DNA of 33,482 bases from Candidatus Sulfopaludibacter sp. SbA3 (GTDB lineage: Bacteria > Acidobacteriota > Terriglobia > Bryobacterales > Bryobacteraceae): contig CAMDED010000081.1 of assembly GCA_945893365.1 (NCBI GenBank), forward strand, positions 1 to 33,482, in the 5' to 3' direction. The position numbers and the translations under genes are program-made. Of this stretch, positions 17,616-25,647 are shown piece after piece; position 1 is the first letter of the stretch; every line of letters begins with the position of its first letter. The notes under the pieces were generated by a model. It was not told where the DNA came from. It was given only the letters and a program-made list of their open reading frames with translations, and did not search any database.

Positions 17616-18118
17616 GTGACTGCGCCCTACGTCATTGGAATCGGCGGACCGTACGGTGCGGGAAGGACTGAATTGGCCCGGCTGCTTTGCGAGAAGGCAT
17701 CCGGCCACGCACTTTCCGCTGGACGATTACTACCGCGATCTGTCGCACGTCAGCGTGGCCGAACGAGAGTGCGTGAACTTCGACGATCCGGCGATGTTCG
17801 ACTGGGACTTGCTCGAACATGACGTCACCGCGCTCAGCCGCGGCGAGGCGATTGAAAGGCCGCTTTTACGATTTTTCCACGCATACACGAAAAGCGGATA
17901 CGGAGACCGTTCAGACGGAACCGGTGCTGATCGTGGAAGGCATTTTTTGCTCTCTATCACGAGCCTCTGCGGCGGTTATTTGGGACAGCGGTGTTTGTGG
18001 AGCTTGCGGACGAAATCTGCTTCGCCCCCGCCTGGCACGCGACATTCGAGAGCGCGTCCGGTCGAGGGAATCGGTGTATCTGCAATACACCGCGACGGTG
18101 CGTCCGAGTATTCCTTAG
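17616..18118 (+). pseudogene. Uridine kinase-like gene, frameshifted and 3'-truncated
   Basis: Three frames together give a uridine kinase/phosphoribulokinase-family sequence. The first is TAPYVIGIGGPYGAGRTELARLL, a P-loop with R instead of the usual K. The second is ATHFPLDDYYRDLSHVSVAERECVNFDDPAMFDWDLL with GEAIERP. The third is YDFSTHTRKADTET with EPVLIVEGIF; a further shift gives FVELADEICFA, and then RERVRSRESVYLQYTATVRP. At least three frameshifts are needed. The sequence stops abruptly at TVRP, where the antisense gamma-glutamyltranspeptidase remnant begins, so the last fifth is deleted. Non-functional. Confidence 0.8.
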
Positions 18119-19137
18119 AGAGCATCTCGCGCATGGGAATATCCTTGATGAAGCGAGGGTCGCCGACATAAGCGTCGCGGTCGGCGAAGGCGAGCTCAAG
18201 GCTTCGGTGACATAGTGCGGGTAGAGCGGGGAGTTGTGGCCCATGGCTTTCAGATCTACGCCTTCGAGAAGGTTGAGCGCCGGCAGCATCACGTGCCCGT
18301 GCGAGTTTGGAGGACAACCGCAGATGTGGTAGCTTTTGTAGCGGATGTGCAAGGGCTCGGCTTCCTCGGCGTTGAAGTCCGCGAAATCCGAGGCGTCGAG
18401 CATGGAACCGCCGTTGGCCCTCAGATATTCGACGATGCGGCGGGCGATGGGGCCGCGATAGAACGCGTCGCTCCCGTCGGCGGCGATGGCGCGGAAGGTC
18501 CGGCCGAGCTCGGGTTGCGCCACGACGTCGCCCATTTTCACCGGGTCGCCGTTTCGGAACCACACACGCGTGGTGGAGGGGAACGGCGCGAGACGCGGTT
18601 GATTCCTCTTGAATACGTTCTGCAAATTCTCGCTCACCACGAAACCTCGCTCGGCGAGCTCAACGGAGGGCGCGAGGATCTGCGCCCGGTTCAGGCGGCC
18701 GTATTTTTGCGCGGCGAGGAGAAGGGCGCTGGTCGCGTGTGAGACCAGGGGCGCGATGGACCCGTCTTCCCGTTGTCCGCCGCGGGCGGCCAGTTCGGCG
18801 ATCGAAGCGCTTTTCGGCGCCCAGCCACTGCCGTTGACGAACTTCACTTCGCCGGCTTTCGCGAGGTAGATCAGCATGAAGAGGTCGCCGCCGAGGCCGG
18901 TACGGCTCGGTTCGAGAACGGTGCTGGAGAATCCGACGGCTGCTGCGGCGTCGATCGCGTTCCGCCCTGCGCGAGTATCTTGAAGCCTGTCATCGAGACG
19001 CCATAGTGGCCCGAGGAGACCATGCCGTCCATGCCGGGTACGACCGGACGCCAGGTGGAGGTTTGGGCCCAAGCGGCTTGAACGATGACGCAGGCAGCAT
19101 CGGGCCGACGCGAATGGACGAGAATGTGGCATGTCAT
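18100..19137 (-). pseudogene. Gamma-glutamyltranspeptidase remnant, frameshifted, catalytic subunit deleted
   Basis: Reading from an ATG at about 19137, one frame gives a signal-like start and STWRPVVPGMDGMVSSGHYGVS, FKILAQGG. A second frame continues NAIDAAAAVGFSSTVLEPSRTGLGGDLFMLIYL and on to HVMLPALNLLEGVDLKAMGHNS. A third gives LELAFADRDAYVGDPRFIKDIPMREMLSKEYSDA. These are the large-subunit landmarks of GGT in order. Two frameshifts are required, and the sequence ends before the autoprocessing Thr that would start the small catalytic subunit. It therefore cannot be an active enzyme. Its end is fused tail to tail with the uridine kinase remnant. Confidence 0.82.
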
Positions 19138-19181
19138 AAGGTAATGACGTAATTGTTGACACCTACGGAGGCTGGAAACGG

Positions 19182-19675
19182 TCAAAAACGCCCGGTTCTG
19201 GACGGATTCGGTGTCCGCCTCAGTGAGACTGCCGGTGGTTTGCGGGTCTCATTAACGTCAGCGGGCTCATTGGAGCCCGGTTTAGCGTCGTTTCGCACTT
19301 TTTGTTCGCGCAGCACCGGGCGGTTTTGCGAAACGGGCTTGAGGAGAGTCGGCTCAACCTGTAAGTCATTGCTGGTTAACAGGGTCACCGGTGGGCAGCC
19401 CGGCGGACTCCGCGAAGTCGGGGGTTGGCAGGCCGGGGACCTCCTCGAACGGCAGGGTCTCTTCCGTCCAAGCCTCTTCGCGGCGGTCGTCCTTCGCGCA
19501 GACGCAAGAGGTTGTCCATGGCGCGTTGCATGATTCGCTGAAGACGAGACTCGTAGCGGTGGATGAGGTTGAGCGAGGGCGACGCCGAGAGGTAGGTGAA
19601 CGCGTTGGCTGTGCGGTTAGAGCGGTTCGGGTCGCTTTGATCCTGCATGTTGGACCTCATGAGGTTCTTCTCCAT
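19182..19675 (-). pseudogene. Broken second copy of the RHGLL-family hypothetical gene
   Basis: The segment starting MEKNLMRSNMQDQ, with TANAFTYLSASPSLNLIHRYESRLQRIMQRAMDNLLRLRE, aligns with residues about 91-155 of the intact protein at 31626-32414. After a frameshift near 19510 the tail TLLKPVSQNRPVLREQ and AKPGSNEPADVNETRKPP aligns with its C-terminus. The first ~90 codons are missing exactly where the IS630 element begins (8 bp away), and I cannot find them on its other side. The copy is therefore truncated and frameshifted. Confidence 0.75.
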
Positions 19676-19684
19676 GGACTAGTA

Positions 19685-20906
19685 TAACGTTTCATTAAAA
19701 CATGAACTAGTAGATCTGTTTCCTGGTATGCTTGGGCATGGCAGGCAAATCTAGGCGATCCAAACTGGTTTTGACGGATGAAGATCGGACGGAATTGGAG
19801 CAGTTGTCGCGGTCGCGCACGCTGCCCCATCGGGAGGCGCAACGCGCCGCCATCATTCTGGGATATTACGGGGGCGAGAGCATCGCCAGCATTGGGAGAC
19901 GCCTCGGGATGACGCGCTTGAGCGTTTCGAAGTGGGTTGCAAAATCCCTGGCGGTGGGTCCGATGGCGGCGTTGAAAGACAGCTACCACCGTCCCAGGGC
20001 ACCAGCAATCGGCGACGATGCCAAAGCGTGGGTGGTCCATGTAGCGTGCTCGAAACCGAAGGATCTGGGTTACGCTGCCGAAGTTTGGAGTCGGCAAGCG
20101 CTGGCAAGACATGTCCGCGAGCATGCTGTGGAGGCCGGTTTTCCTGTACTGTCGCGGGCGGCCAAAGCGACCGTGCATCGAATCCTGGCGGAACAGCCAT
20201 TGCACCCGGAAAAGGTCAAGTATTACTTGGAACGGCGCGACCCTAATTTTGAGGCGGGAATGCGGAAGGTCCTGATCGTTTATCAGGATGTGGCGCTGCA
20301 GAATGCAAGACGAGCCGCTGGCGAGATGACTTCCAACATCATCACTGTTTCGGTGGACGAGAAGCCTGGAGTGCAGGCCATCGGTAATACTGCGCCTGAC
20401 TTGCCGCCCGTGCCAGGCAAGCATCCCACAATCAGCCGCGACCACGAATACGAGAGATTGGGTACCTGTTCAATACTGGCAGCTCTAGATCTCCAGGATG
20501 GTCATGTCACGGCGCGCGTGGAAGACCGCCACCGCAGTGTCGAATTCATTCGCCTGCTGTCCGACCTCCATGCGAAGTATCCGCCTCAGTGCACGATCAG
20601 AGTCATACTGGACAATCATTCCGCTCACATTTCCAAGGAAACTCAGGCATTCCTGTCGAGCCACCCCAACCGCTTCCAGTACGTCCTCACGCCGAAACAT
20701 GGCTCATGGCTGAACATCGTCGAGACTCTGTTCGGCAAGATGGCGCGAAGTTTTCTGCGCCATATCCGAGTCCAATCCCTCGATGAACTAAAAGCCCGAA
20801 TCCTCAAAGGCATCGAGGAAATCAATGCCGCACCCGTCGTCCACCGCTGGAAGAATTTCGAGGCACTCGCTGAAGATTAATTAGGATATGGTTTAATGAA
20901 ACGTTG
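19685..20906 (+). mobile_element. IS630-family insertion sequence, complete
   Basis: The element is 1222 bp and flanked by TA on both sides (19683-19684 and 20907-20908), the IS630/Tc1 target signature. Terminal inverted repeats are 19 bp with 17 matches: TAACGTTTCATTAAAACAT at 19685-19703, and the complement of 20888-20906. It contains one uninterrupted transposase gene, so it may still be active. Confidence 0.88.
19738..20880 (+). CDS. IS630-family DDE transposase
   Basis: About 380 aa. The N-terminal helix-turn-helix region (REAQRAAIILGYYGGESIASIGRRLGMTRLSVSKWV) is followed by a DDE domain with D in TVSVDEKPG, D in VILDNHSAHISKE, and the acidic residue in SWLNIVETLFGKMARSFL. The spacing fits the IS630 type. 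The ATG at 19738 is taken; a TTG 6 nt upstream is an alternative. The gene is intact, unlike its neighbours, and its stop lies 26 bp inside the right end. Confidence 0.9.
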   Translation: MAGKSRRSKLVLTDEDRTELEQLSRSRTLPHREAQRAAIILGYYGGESIASIGRRLGMTRLSVSKWVAKSLAVGPMAALKDSYHRPRAPAIGDDAKAWVVHVACSKPKDLGYAAEVWSRQALARHVREHAVEAGFPVLSRAAKATVHRILAEQPLHPEKVKYYLERRDPNFEAGMRKVLIVYQDVALQNARRAAGEMTSNIITVSVDEKPGVQAIGNTAPDLPPVPGKHPTISRDHEYERLGTCSILAALDLQDGHVTARVEDRHRSVEFIRLLSDLHAKYPPQCTIRVILDNHSAHISKETQAFLSSHPNRFQYVLTPKHGSWLNIVETLFGKMARSFLRHIRVQSLDELKARILKGIEEINAAPVVHRWKNFEALAED

Positions 20907-21015
20907 TACTATGCACGAGCAAAAGCCGTTGGCAAGTGAACCCTGCGCACAGAGGACGCTCCAGCCTCCTCGGCGTTGAGTCATCCCCTCAAGAGTGCGA
21001 AAGTCGGGCTAGGCG

Positions 21016-21572
21016 TCAATACTGTTCACTTAACAATCTTGATCCGCTTGGCACGAACCGGATCTTGGGGAAAGCGCTGGAACCTCGACTGGAACCCGGA
21101 CGCCCGAAGGCCTTGTCGTTGTCCGCGGTATCGGCGACATCCAACGTGCTGCCGTCCAGCTGACCAATCGCCATTGTCGATACCAAGCGCCCTTGGTGCG
21201 CTTCTCGGCAATGGGACCTACCACCGCATCATAGAGTTTGTTCAGCGGTTCTGCCCCCAAACGGCTTCGGGCTTGCGAGATGCCCGATTTTCCGGCCACT
21301 TTCACTTTCGCCGAGGGATTCAGCAACCACTGCACGCCTTCCAGCAGGCTACGCAATACTTCCCGATAACAGGACCGCATATACAGCGCCAGGGCGATGA
21401 CGTAATAGACCACCACATGCGCTGGCAGATCGCGCTCACGGACGCTGGCGCGATTAGTTTCCTTGAGGACCTCATGGATTTTCTCGGCGGGGAAGAACTT
21501 GGCTATCGCGCCGAGGCTGATGTAGTCTGTGATCCGGCTGCCAGCCGGCAATTCCGCCAGGGTGCGCGCCAT
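21016..21572 (-). pseudogene. IS4-family transposase, 5' part only, frameshifted
   Basis: Starts at ATG 21572 with AGGAGG 5 nt upstream. MARTLAELPAGSRITDYISLG, then FPAEKIHEVLKETNRASVRERDLPAHVVVYYVIALALYM and KVAGKSGISQARSRLGAEPL, is the N-terminal region of an IS4-type transposase. A 1-nt loss after QWRLVS shifts to LDGSTLDVADTADNDKAFGRPGSS, which contains the first catalytic Asp, and FPKIRFV. After that the frame runs into the terminal repeat and stops at 21016-21018. The second Asp and the Glu of the DDE triad are absent. Confidence 0.8.
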
Positions 21573-21919
21573 CCGTTCCTCCTTATTGATCGCACCTCGC
21601 CGCCAATTCCACACTCTGCAGAACCGGATTGGAGCCCAGGATCCGCCGATAGGGATACCGTCCGCGGATGGTCCTATTGAAATACCGGCCCTTCGAAGGC
21701 GCGTCGAGCAGCGCTTCCTACACCGCCGCGGGAACGCCGAAGTAAAGGTAGACAGCCCGACTACGGAACTCCAGTTGCAGGCGTTTTAGATTTTCGTCGT
21801 AGCCAGCCGTCGCAAGGGTGGTTGGCTCCACAATGGAAACGCGCATGGAATACCTCCTTGTTGGAGGCATTCGCCCTAAAGCAGAATATCATGACAATGC
21901 TTTTAAGTGAACAGTATTG
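21017..21919 (-). mobile_element. Internally deleted IS4-family element with KTSC passenger gene
   Basis: Perfect 17-bp inverted ends CAATACTGTTCACTTAA lie at 21017-21033 and, inverted, at 21903-21919. The same 9-mer GGGCTAGGC lies beside each end (21006-21014 and 21920-21928), consistent with a target duplication with slight decay on the left. Inside, reading from the right end, are a KTSC-domain gene and the 5' third of an IS4-type transposase. The rest of the transposase is missing and the coding sequence runs directly into the left end. It can move only if a full-length relative supplies transposase. Confidence 0.75.
21583..21846 (-). pseudogene. KTSC-domain protein gene with in-frame amber stop, inside the IS4 element
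   Basis: ATG at 21846 has a strong GGAGG 6 nt upstream. The frame reads MRVSIVEPTTLATAGYDENL, LQLEFRSRAVYLYFGVPAAV, then TAG (21718-21720), then EALLDAPSKGRYFNRTIRGRYPYRRI, to TAA at 21583-21585. This is the KTSC domain (Y-F-x-V-P-x-x-V-Y-x-x-L-x-A-x-S-x-G-x-x-F-N), with the TAG replacing the usual Tyr/His after V. The transposase start lies 10 bp after its stop with its own AGGAGG, so the two formed one operon within the element. KTSC function is unknown; a nucleic-acid role has been suggested from its occurrence at the end of some lysyl-tRNA synthetases. Confidence 0.72.
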
Positions 21920-21959
21920 GGGCTAGGCTCACCGTCCGGAACGGAGCGGCGAAGTCTCG

Positions 21960-23069
21960 TCAGACGTACACCCGCTTCACGCGGGCGCCGATTCCGCAGA
22001 GCACGCTGTAGGATATCGTCCCCGCGAGCTTGGCGATCTGCTGCGCATCCAGGCTCGTATCGCCTTCCCGTCCCAGTAGAGTAACGGTATCGCCGGCCTT
22101 GAGCGACGGCGCATTCGTCAGGTCGACCGTGGTCAGATCCATCGACACGGTGCCCACAACGGGCGCGAACCTGCCTGCCGCGATCACCTTCCCTTTGTTC
22201 GAAAGCCTGTGAGGGAAGCCGTCGGCGTAACCTACCGAGAGCACCCCAATTCGCATAAGACGCGGGGCTCGAAACGTTCCTCCATAGCCGATAGGCATTC
22301 CTTCCGGCACTTCCTTTATCAGTGCGATCTTCGTTTTCCACTCGAGTGCCGGTTTCACGTCAAGGACTCGAGCCGGACTGCCGCCTTTCGCGGGGGACAC
22401 GTAGCCATAGATCGCGTGGCCGGGCCGCACCATGTTCTGCCAGGCCTCGCGCCGGCCGTAGGCAATGGCGTTCGTGCTCGAAAGGTGAAGGTAGCGCGGC
22501 AGCGGGCCGATCTGCAGCAGGGCGGCACAGACTGCGCTGAAGTGTTCAATCTGCCGTTCCGTTTGCAGCGAGGAGTAGTCGGCCGCCGACGAAAAATGGG
22601 TCATGAGCCCTTCGCACTGCGTTCCGGGCAGAAGGAGCGCGGCGGCAATGCCGCCGGCCGAAGCGGGCGTCCCCATCCGGTTCATGCCGCTATCGATTTT
22701 CAGGTGGAAGCGGACCGCGCGCTCCCTTAGCGTCGGCAGGTCGGCGAGATCATGCACGACGGGCGTCAGCGCGTGCTCGTCAAGCGCACCCAGTTCATCG
22801 CTGAAGTAGCCGCCCATTACCAGTATTCTGGCTTCGATTCCCGCCCTCCGGAGCGCTATTCCCTCTTCCACCGAGCTGACCGCAAGCCAGCGCGCGCCCG
22901 CCGCGACCAGGACTCTCGATACCTCGACGGCGCCGTGCCCATAGGCGTCCGCTTTGACAACGCCCATAACCTCGACGGCGGGCCCAACCACCGCTTGAAC
23001 CGCGCTGTAGTTGGCTGCGATTCGCGCTTTGGAGATTTCGACCCACGAACGGTACGGGCGTTCAACCAT
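21960..23069 (-). CDS. alr: Alanine racemase
   Basis: PLP enzyme making D-alanine for peptidoglycan. From ATG 23069 (MVERPYRSWVEISKARI) it is 369 aa. The PLP lysine is in VMGVVKADAYGHGAVEV (K39). The catalytic Tyr is in PIGYGGTFRAPRLMRIGVLSVGYADGFPHRL. VGTVSMDLTTVDLT and the C-terminal SYSVLCGIGARVKRVY end the protein normally. The frame is open 17 codons further upstream to 23120, but family alignment favours the internal ATG. The IS4 relic lies 40 bp past its stop and leaves the gene whole. Confidence 0.94.
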   Translation of the reverse strand: MVERPYRSWVEISKARIAANYSAVQAVVGPAVEVMGVVKADAYGHGAVEVSRVLVAAGARWLAVSSVEEGIALRRAGIEARILVMGGYFSDELGALDEHALTPVVHDLADLPTLRERAVRFHLKIDSGMNRMGTPASAGGIAAALLLPGTQCEGLMTHFSSAADYSSLQTERQIEHFSAVCAALLQIGPLPRYLHLSSTNAIAYGRREAWQNMVRPGHAIYGYVSPAKGGSPARVLDVKPALEWKTKIALIKEVPEGMPIGYGGTFRAPRLMRIGVLSVGYADGFPHRLSNKGKVIAAGRFAPVVGTVSMDLTTVDLTNAPSLKAGDTVTLLGREGDTSLDAQQIAKLAGTISYSVLCGIGARVKRVYV

Positions 23070-23187
23070 GCACCGCTCCACTGCCGTTCCTTTCTTGAAG
23101 AATCCGCGTACAACGGACACGCCGGCCGCCGCCCACTCCGCGGAGTTCCGCCTTCGTTCGGCGTCGCGCCGGGCGGCCTTGGCGCTT

Positions 23188-23217
23188 TTGACTTTGCTCG
23201 CGAAATTCTGCTATCAA
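23188..23217 (+). promoter_or_regulatory. Probable promoter of hfq
   Basis: TTGACT (23188-23193) and TATCAA (23212-23217) are separated by 18 bp, 52 bp before the hfq GTG. The divergent alr gene starts 120 bp away on the other strand. Confidence 0.45.
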
Positions 23218-23269
23218 TAGGGTCAAGCAAGCCGAATTATTCTTTTCTTTCATAAGGAAGGTATCCTCA

Positions 23270-23569
23270 GTGGAGTCCGTTAATCGTAAGCTGATTCGTC
23301 CATCTTTAACCGAGATCAAGGATCAAATGACACCGCCGCGCCGCATCCAAAAAAAACCCGCTCCGCCCGATCAGACCAACGCGGAGAATTTCTACTACGT
23401 GAAGCAGATGCAGGCCAAGACTCCAATGGTGTTCGTCCTCCGAGACGGCGAGAAACTCCGTGGCGTCATCGAATGGTACGACAAGAGCTGTCTGAAGGTG
23501 AACCGCGACGGTGAGCCGAACCTGCTTCTATACAAGCCGAATATCAAGTACATGTACAAGGACGGCTAG
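23270..23569 (+). CDS. hfq: Hfq-like RNA chaperone (Sm fold)
   Basis: 99 residues. The GTG at 23270 follows AAGGAAGG. A basic, Pro-rich N-terminal tail of about 40 residues ([20 protein letters not shown]) precedes an Sm-like core: [55 protein letters not shown]. The Sm1 part ([18 protein letters not shown]) is clear. Sm2 reads [12 protein letters not shown] where classical Hfq has YKHAIS, so the key Lys is kept and the His is replaced by Pro. This fits divergent acidobacterial Hfq proteins. It is convergent with the thioesterase and the stop codons overlap. Confidence 0.8.
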   Translation: MESVNRKLIRPSLTEIKDQMTPPRRIQKKPAPPDQTNAENFYYVKQMQAKTPMVFVLRDGEKLRGVIEWYDKSCLKVNRDGEPNLLLYKPNIKYMYKDG

Positions 23570-24042
23570 GATTTCGCTTTCGCCCTCATCGCCAATCGGT
23601 ACGCCCGTCTTTCGCCGGCGTTTTCGAAGCGGCGTTTTTCCTCATCCGTTTCCGGAATCGCCGGTGGTAAGGGTACTGGCTGGTCCTGTTTGCCGAGAGC
23701 GACGAAAGTCAGGTAGGCGGACGAAGTATGTCTGGTTTCGCCCGTGATCAGGTTTTCCACGAACACTTTTACGCCGACCTCCATGGACGTGCGGAACACC
23801 CGGTTCACGGAGGAGTACATTACCACAAGGTCGCCGATGCGAACCGGGTGAAGGAAATTCATATAGTCGACCGAGGCCGTTACCACGGGGTTGCGCGCGT
23901 GCCGCAGGGCGGCAAGCGCCCCGGCCAGATCGACGAGGTGCATCACTTTGCCGCCAAGCACGTGCCCGAGCATGTTCGCGTCCGTGGGCAGGGCGAGTTC
24001 AGAGTAGGTCGAGATGGAGTCTCGAACGGGTTTGCCGTCCAT
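23566..24042 (-). CDS. Acyl-CoA thioesterase (hotdog fold, YciA/BFIT type)
   Basis: Hydrolyses acyl-CoA to free acid and CoA. From ATG 24042 ([19 protein letters not shown]) it is 158 aa. The hotdog signature is complete: [29 protein letters not shown] (equivalent of the N-x-x-G-x-x-x-GG-x-x-x-x-x-D active site), [23 protein letters not shown], and [26 protein letters not shown] 12 codons upstream is possible but is not needed by the family alignment. It is divergent from the TPR gene, 38 bp away. Confidence 0.88.
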   Translation of the reverse strand: MDGKPVRDSISTYSELALPTDANMLGHVLGGKVMHLVDLAGALAALRHARNPVVTASVDYMNFLHPVRIGDLVVMYSSVNRVFRTSMEVGVKVFVENLITGETRHTSSAYLTFVALGKQDQPVPLPPAIPETDEEKRRFENAGERRAYRLAMRAKAKS

Positions 24043-24080
24043 AGGCTGAGTATCGTAACAAAAGAGGCGTAATTGCAATC

Positions 24081-24395
24081 ATGGCGAACAATCGAATGGA
24101 AACTTTGAAGGGGATGGTCGCGCAGAACCCGAAGGACAGCTTCGCGCGCTACGGTCTGGCGACGGAATACAAAAACGCCGGCAATTTGGAGCAGACGATC
24201 GCGGAATTCAAAGATTTAATGGAAATAGATCCGGACTACGCGGCCGCCTATTTCCACGGGGGCCAGACGCTCGAAAAACTGGGCCGTGCGGATGAGGCCC
24301 GGACGGTCTACAGTCGCGGAATCGAGGTCACCACTCGCACGGGCGACGACCACACACGGAGCGAGATTCAGGCGGCCCTCGATATTCTGGGGTAG
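24081..24395 (+). CDS. Small tetratricopeptide-repeat protein
   Basis: 104 residues built of about two and a half TPR units: AQNPKDSFARYGLATEYKNAGNLEQTIAEFKDLMEIDPDYAAAYFHGGQTLEKLGRADEARTVYSRGIEV. The typical W/L-G-Y-A-P positions are visible. No signal peptide or other domain is present. It probably acts as a protein-interaction module; the partner is unknown. About 280 bp without a gene separate it from hemH; I see nothing definite there. Confidence 0.8.
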   Translation: MANNRMETLKGMVAQNPKDSFARYGLATEYKNAGNLEQTIAEFKDLMEIDPDYAAAYFHGGQTLEKLGRADEARTVYSRGIEVTTRTGDDHTRSEIQAALDILG

Positions 24396-24678
24396 GGTCG
24401 CTGACTCACTTGCGCGGCCAATTTGCGTCGAGCACCCAGCTCAAAGGCCTCGGATGATCCCCGCGTGCCGGGGCGCGAATTCAGGATACACTTGAAAACA
24501 AGGCTGGCTACGTCTGTCTCAACGACGAGTCTTGCCGTTGTTGCCGGAGGAGACGTCAGGTGCGGAGCGAAGGCTTCGGATTCCTCCGCCGCTCTGCATT
24601 GATGGTGGCTCAACAGGCGATCAAAAAGAAGAAGCCGGCCCGGACCACATTGGGCGGGTCTTTGACGAGTTGTGGAGG

Positions 24679-25647
24679 TTATCGCAAAGCCGCCGGCCTG
24701 CGCGGCGGGGGGCAGCAATCCTCGGAACACACCGCCGGGACGCCGCCGTCCACCCGTTCGACAATCAATTCGCGGATCATGCGCACAAACCTCGGATGCG
24801 CCCCCACGGTCCCGGCGCGAAGCATGTTGATCCCGAGTTCCCCGCACAGCCGGGCGGCTTCGGTGTCCAGATCGTAGAGCACTTCCATGTGGTCCGACAG
24901 AAATCCGATCGGAGCGATCACCACATCGCCGCTGCCGATTTCACGCAGCGCGGCGAGAATATCGGGTTCGAGCCACGGCTGTCCGGGAGGGCCGCTGCGG
25001 CTCTGGTAGACCAGCCGGTAATCGGCGCGCCCAAGCGCCGCCCCCACCGCGGCGCACGCCGCGTTGAGCTGCCGCTCGTAAGGAGAGGATGCCGCCATCG
25101 CAACCGGAATGCTGTGCGCCGTGAACAGGAGCTGCGCGGAGGGAAGCCGGTCGAGCGCCACTCGGACCCGGTCCGTCATCGCTTCCAGAAAACCGGGATG
25201 ATCGCTGAATGTCCGCAACTTCTCGATCTCCGGCGTTTCGGGACCGGACTGCTCGCGGACGCGCGCGATGTCTTCCAGATACTGCCTGCACCCGGAATAG
25301 GAACCGAACGCGGAAGTCACATACGCCAGCGCACGCCGCACGCCTTTCCGGTGCATTTCACGGAGCGTATCCGCCAGCATTGGATGCCAATTTCGATTTC
25401 CCCAAAACACGGGCAATGCCGGCCCGTGCCTTGCCAGTTCGGCTTCGAGCGCCCGAACCAACTCCCTGTTCTGCTCGTTGATGGGGCTCCTGCCGCCGAA
25501 GTGGTAGTAGTGCTCCGCCACTTCCAGCATGCGCTCGCGGGGAACGTTCTTCCCCCGGAGGACGTTCTCGAGAAACGGAATGACATCCTCGTGCCGCTCA
25601 GGCCCGCCGAACCCGAGAATCAGGACCCCGTCGAATTCCGGAATCAT
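24679..25647 (-). CDS. hemH: Ferrochelatase (coproporphyrin or protoporphyrin)
   Basis: Inserts ferrous iron into a porphyrin. The 322-residue product has VLILGFGGPERHEDVIPFLENVL, YYHFGGRSPINEQNRELVRAL, WGNRNWHPMLADTL, the active-site region LLFTAHSIPVAM, YQSRSGPPGQPWLEPDI and VIAPIGFLSDHMEVLYDLDTEA, all canonical. A Cys cluster near the C-terminus (AVCSEDCCPPPRR) is notable and could be a metal or Fe-S ligand set as in some bacterial enzymes. Its ATG overlaps the hemQ stop (ATGA). Pairing with hemQ makes coproporphyrin III the likely substrate (the CpfC role). Confidence 0.93.
   Translation of the reverse strand: MIPEFDGVLILGFGGPERHEDVIPFLENVLRGKNVPRERMLEVAEHYYHFGGRSPINEQNRELVRALEAELARHGPALPVFWGNRNWHPMLADTLREMHRKGVRRALAYVTSAFGSYSGCRQYLEDIARVREQSGPETPEIEKLRTFSDHPGFLEAMTDRVRVALDRLPSAQLLFTAHSIPVAMAASSPYERQLNAACAAVGAALGRADYRLVYQSRSGPPGQPWLEPDILAALREIGSGDVVIAPIGFLSDHMEVLYDLDTEAARLCGELGINMLRAGTVGAHPRFVRMIRELIVERVDGGVPAVCSEDCCPPPRRPAALR

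Noticed and set aside
17616-19675. Frameshifts explained as sequencing errors
   Set aside because: Large housekeeping genes across the window are uninterrupted, while lesions cluster in accessory DNA and coincide with truncations and IS ends, which fits decay better; read-level checking would settle it.
20909-21016. Missing N-terminal half of the RHGLL pseudogene on the far side of IS630
   Set aside because: Joining the flanks across the TA does not restore the reading frame or recognisable sequence; only a few residues (AF-x-R) look similar.
24396-24678. Possible small gene between the TPR protein and hemH
   Set aside because: Short Lys/Arg-rich frames exist but none has a start context, family motif or coding look; parts are antisense to hemH.
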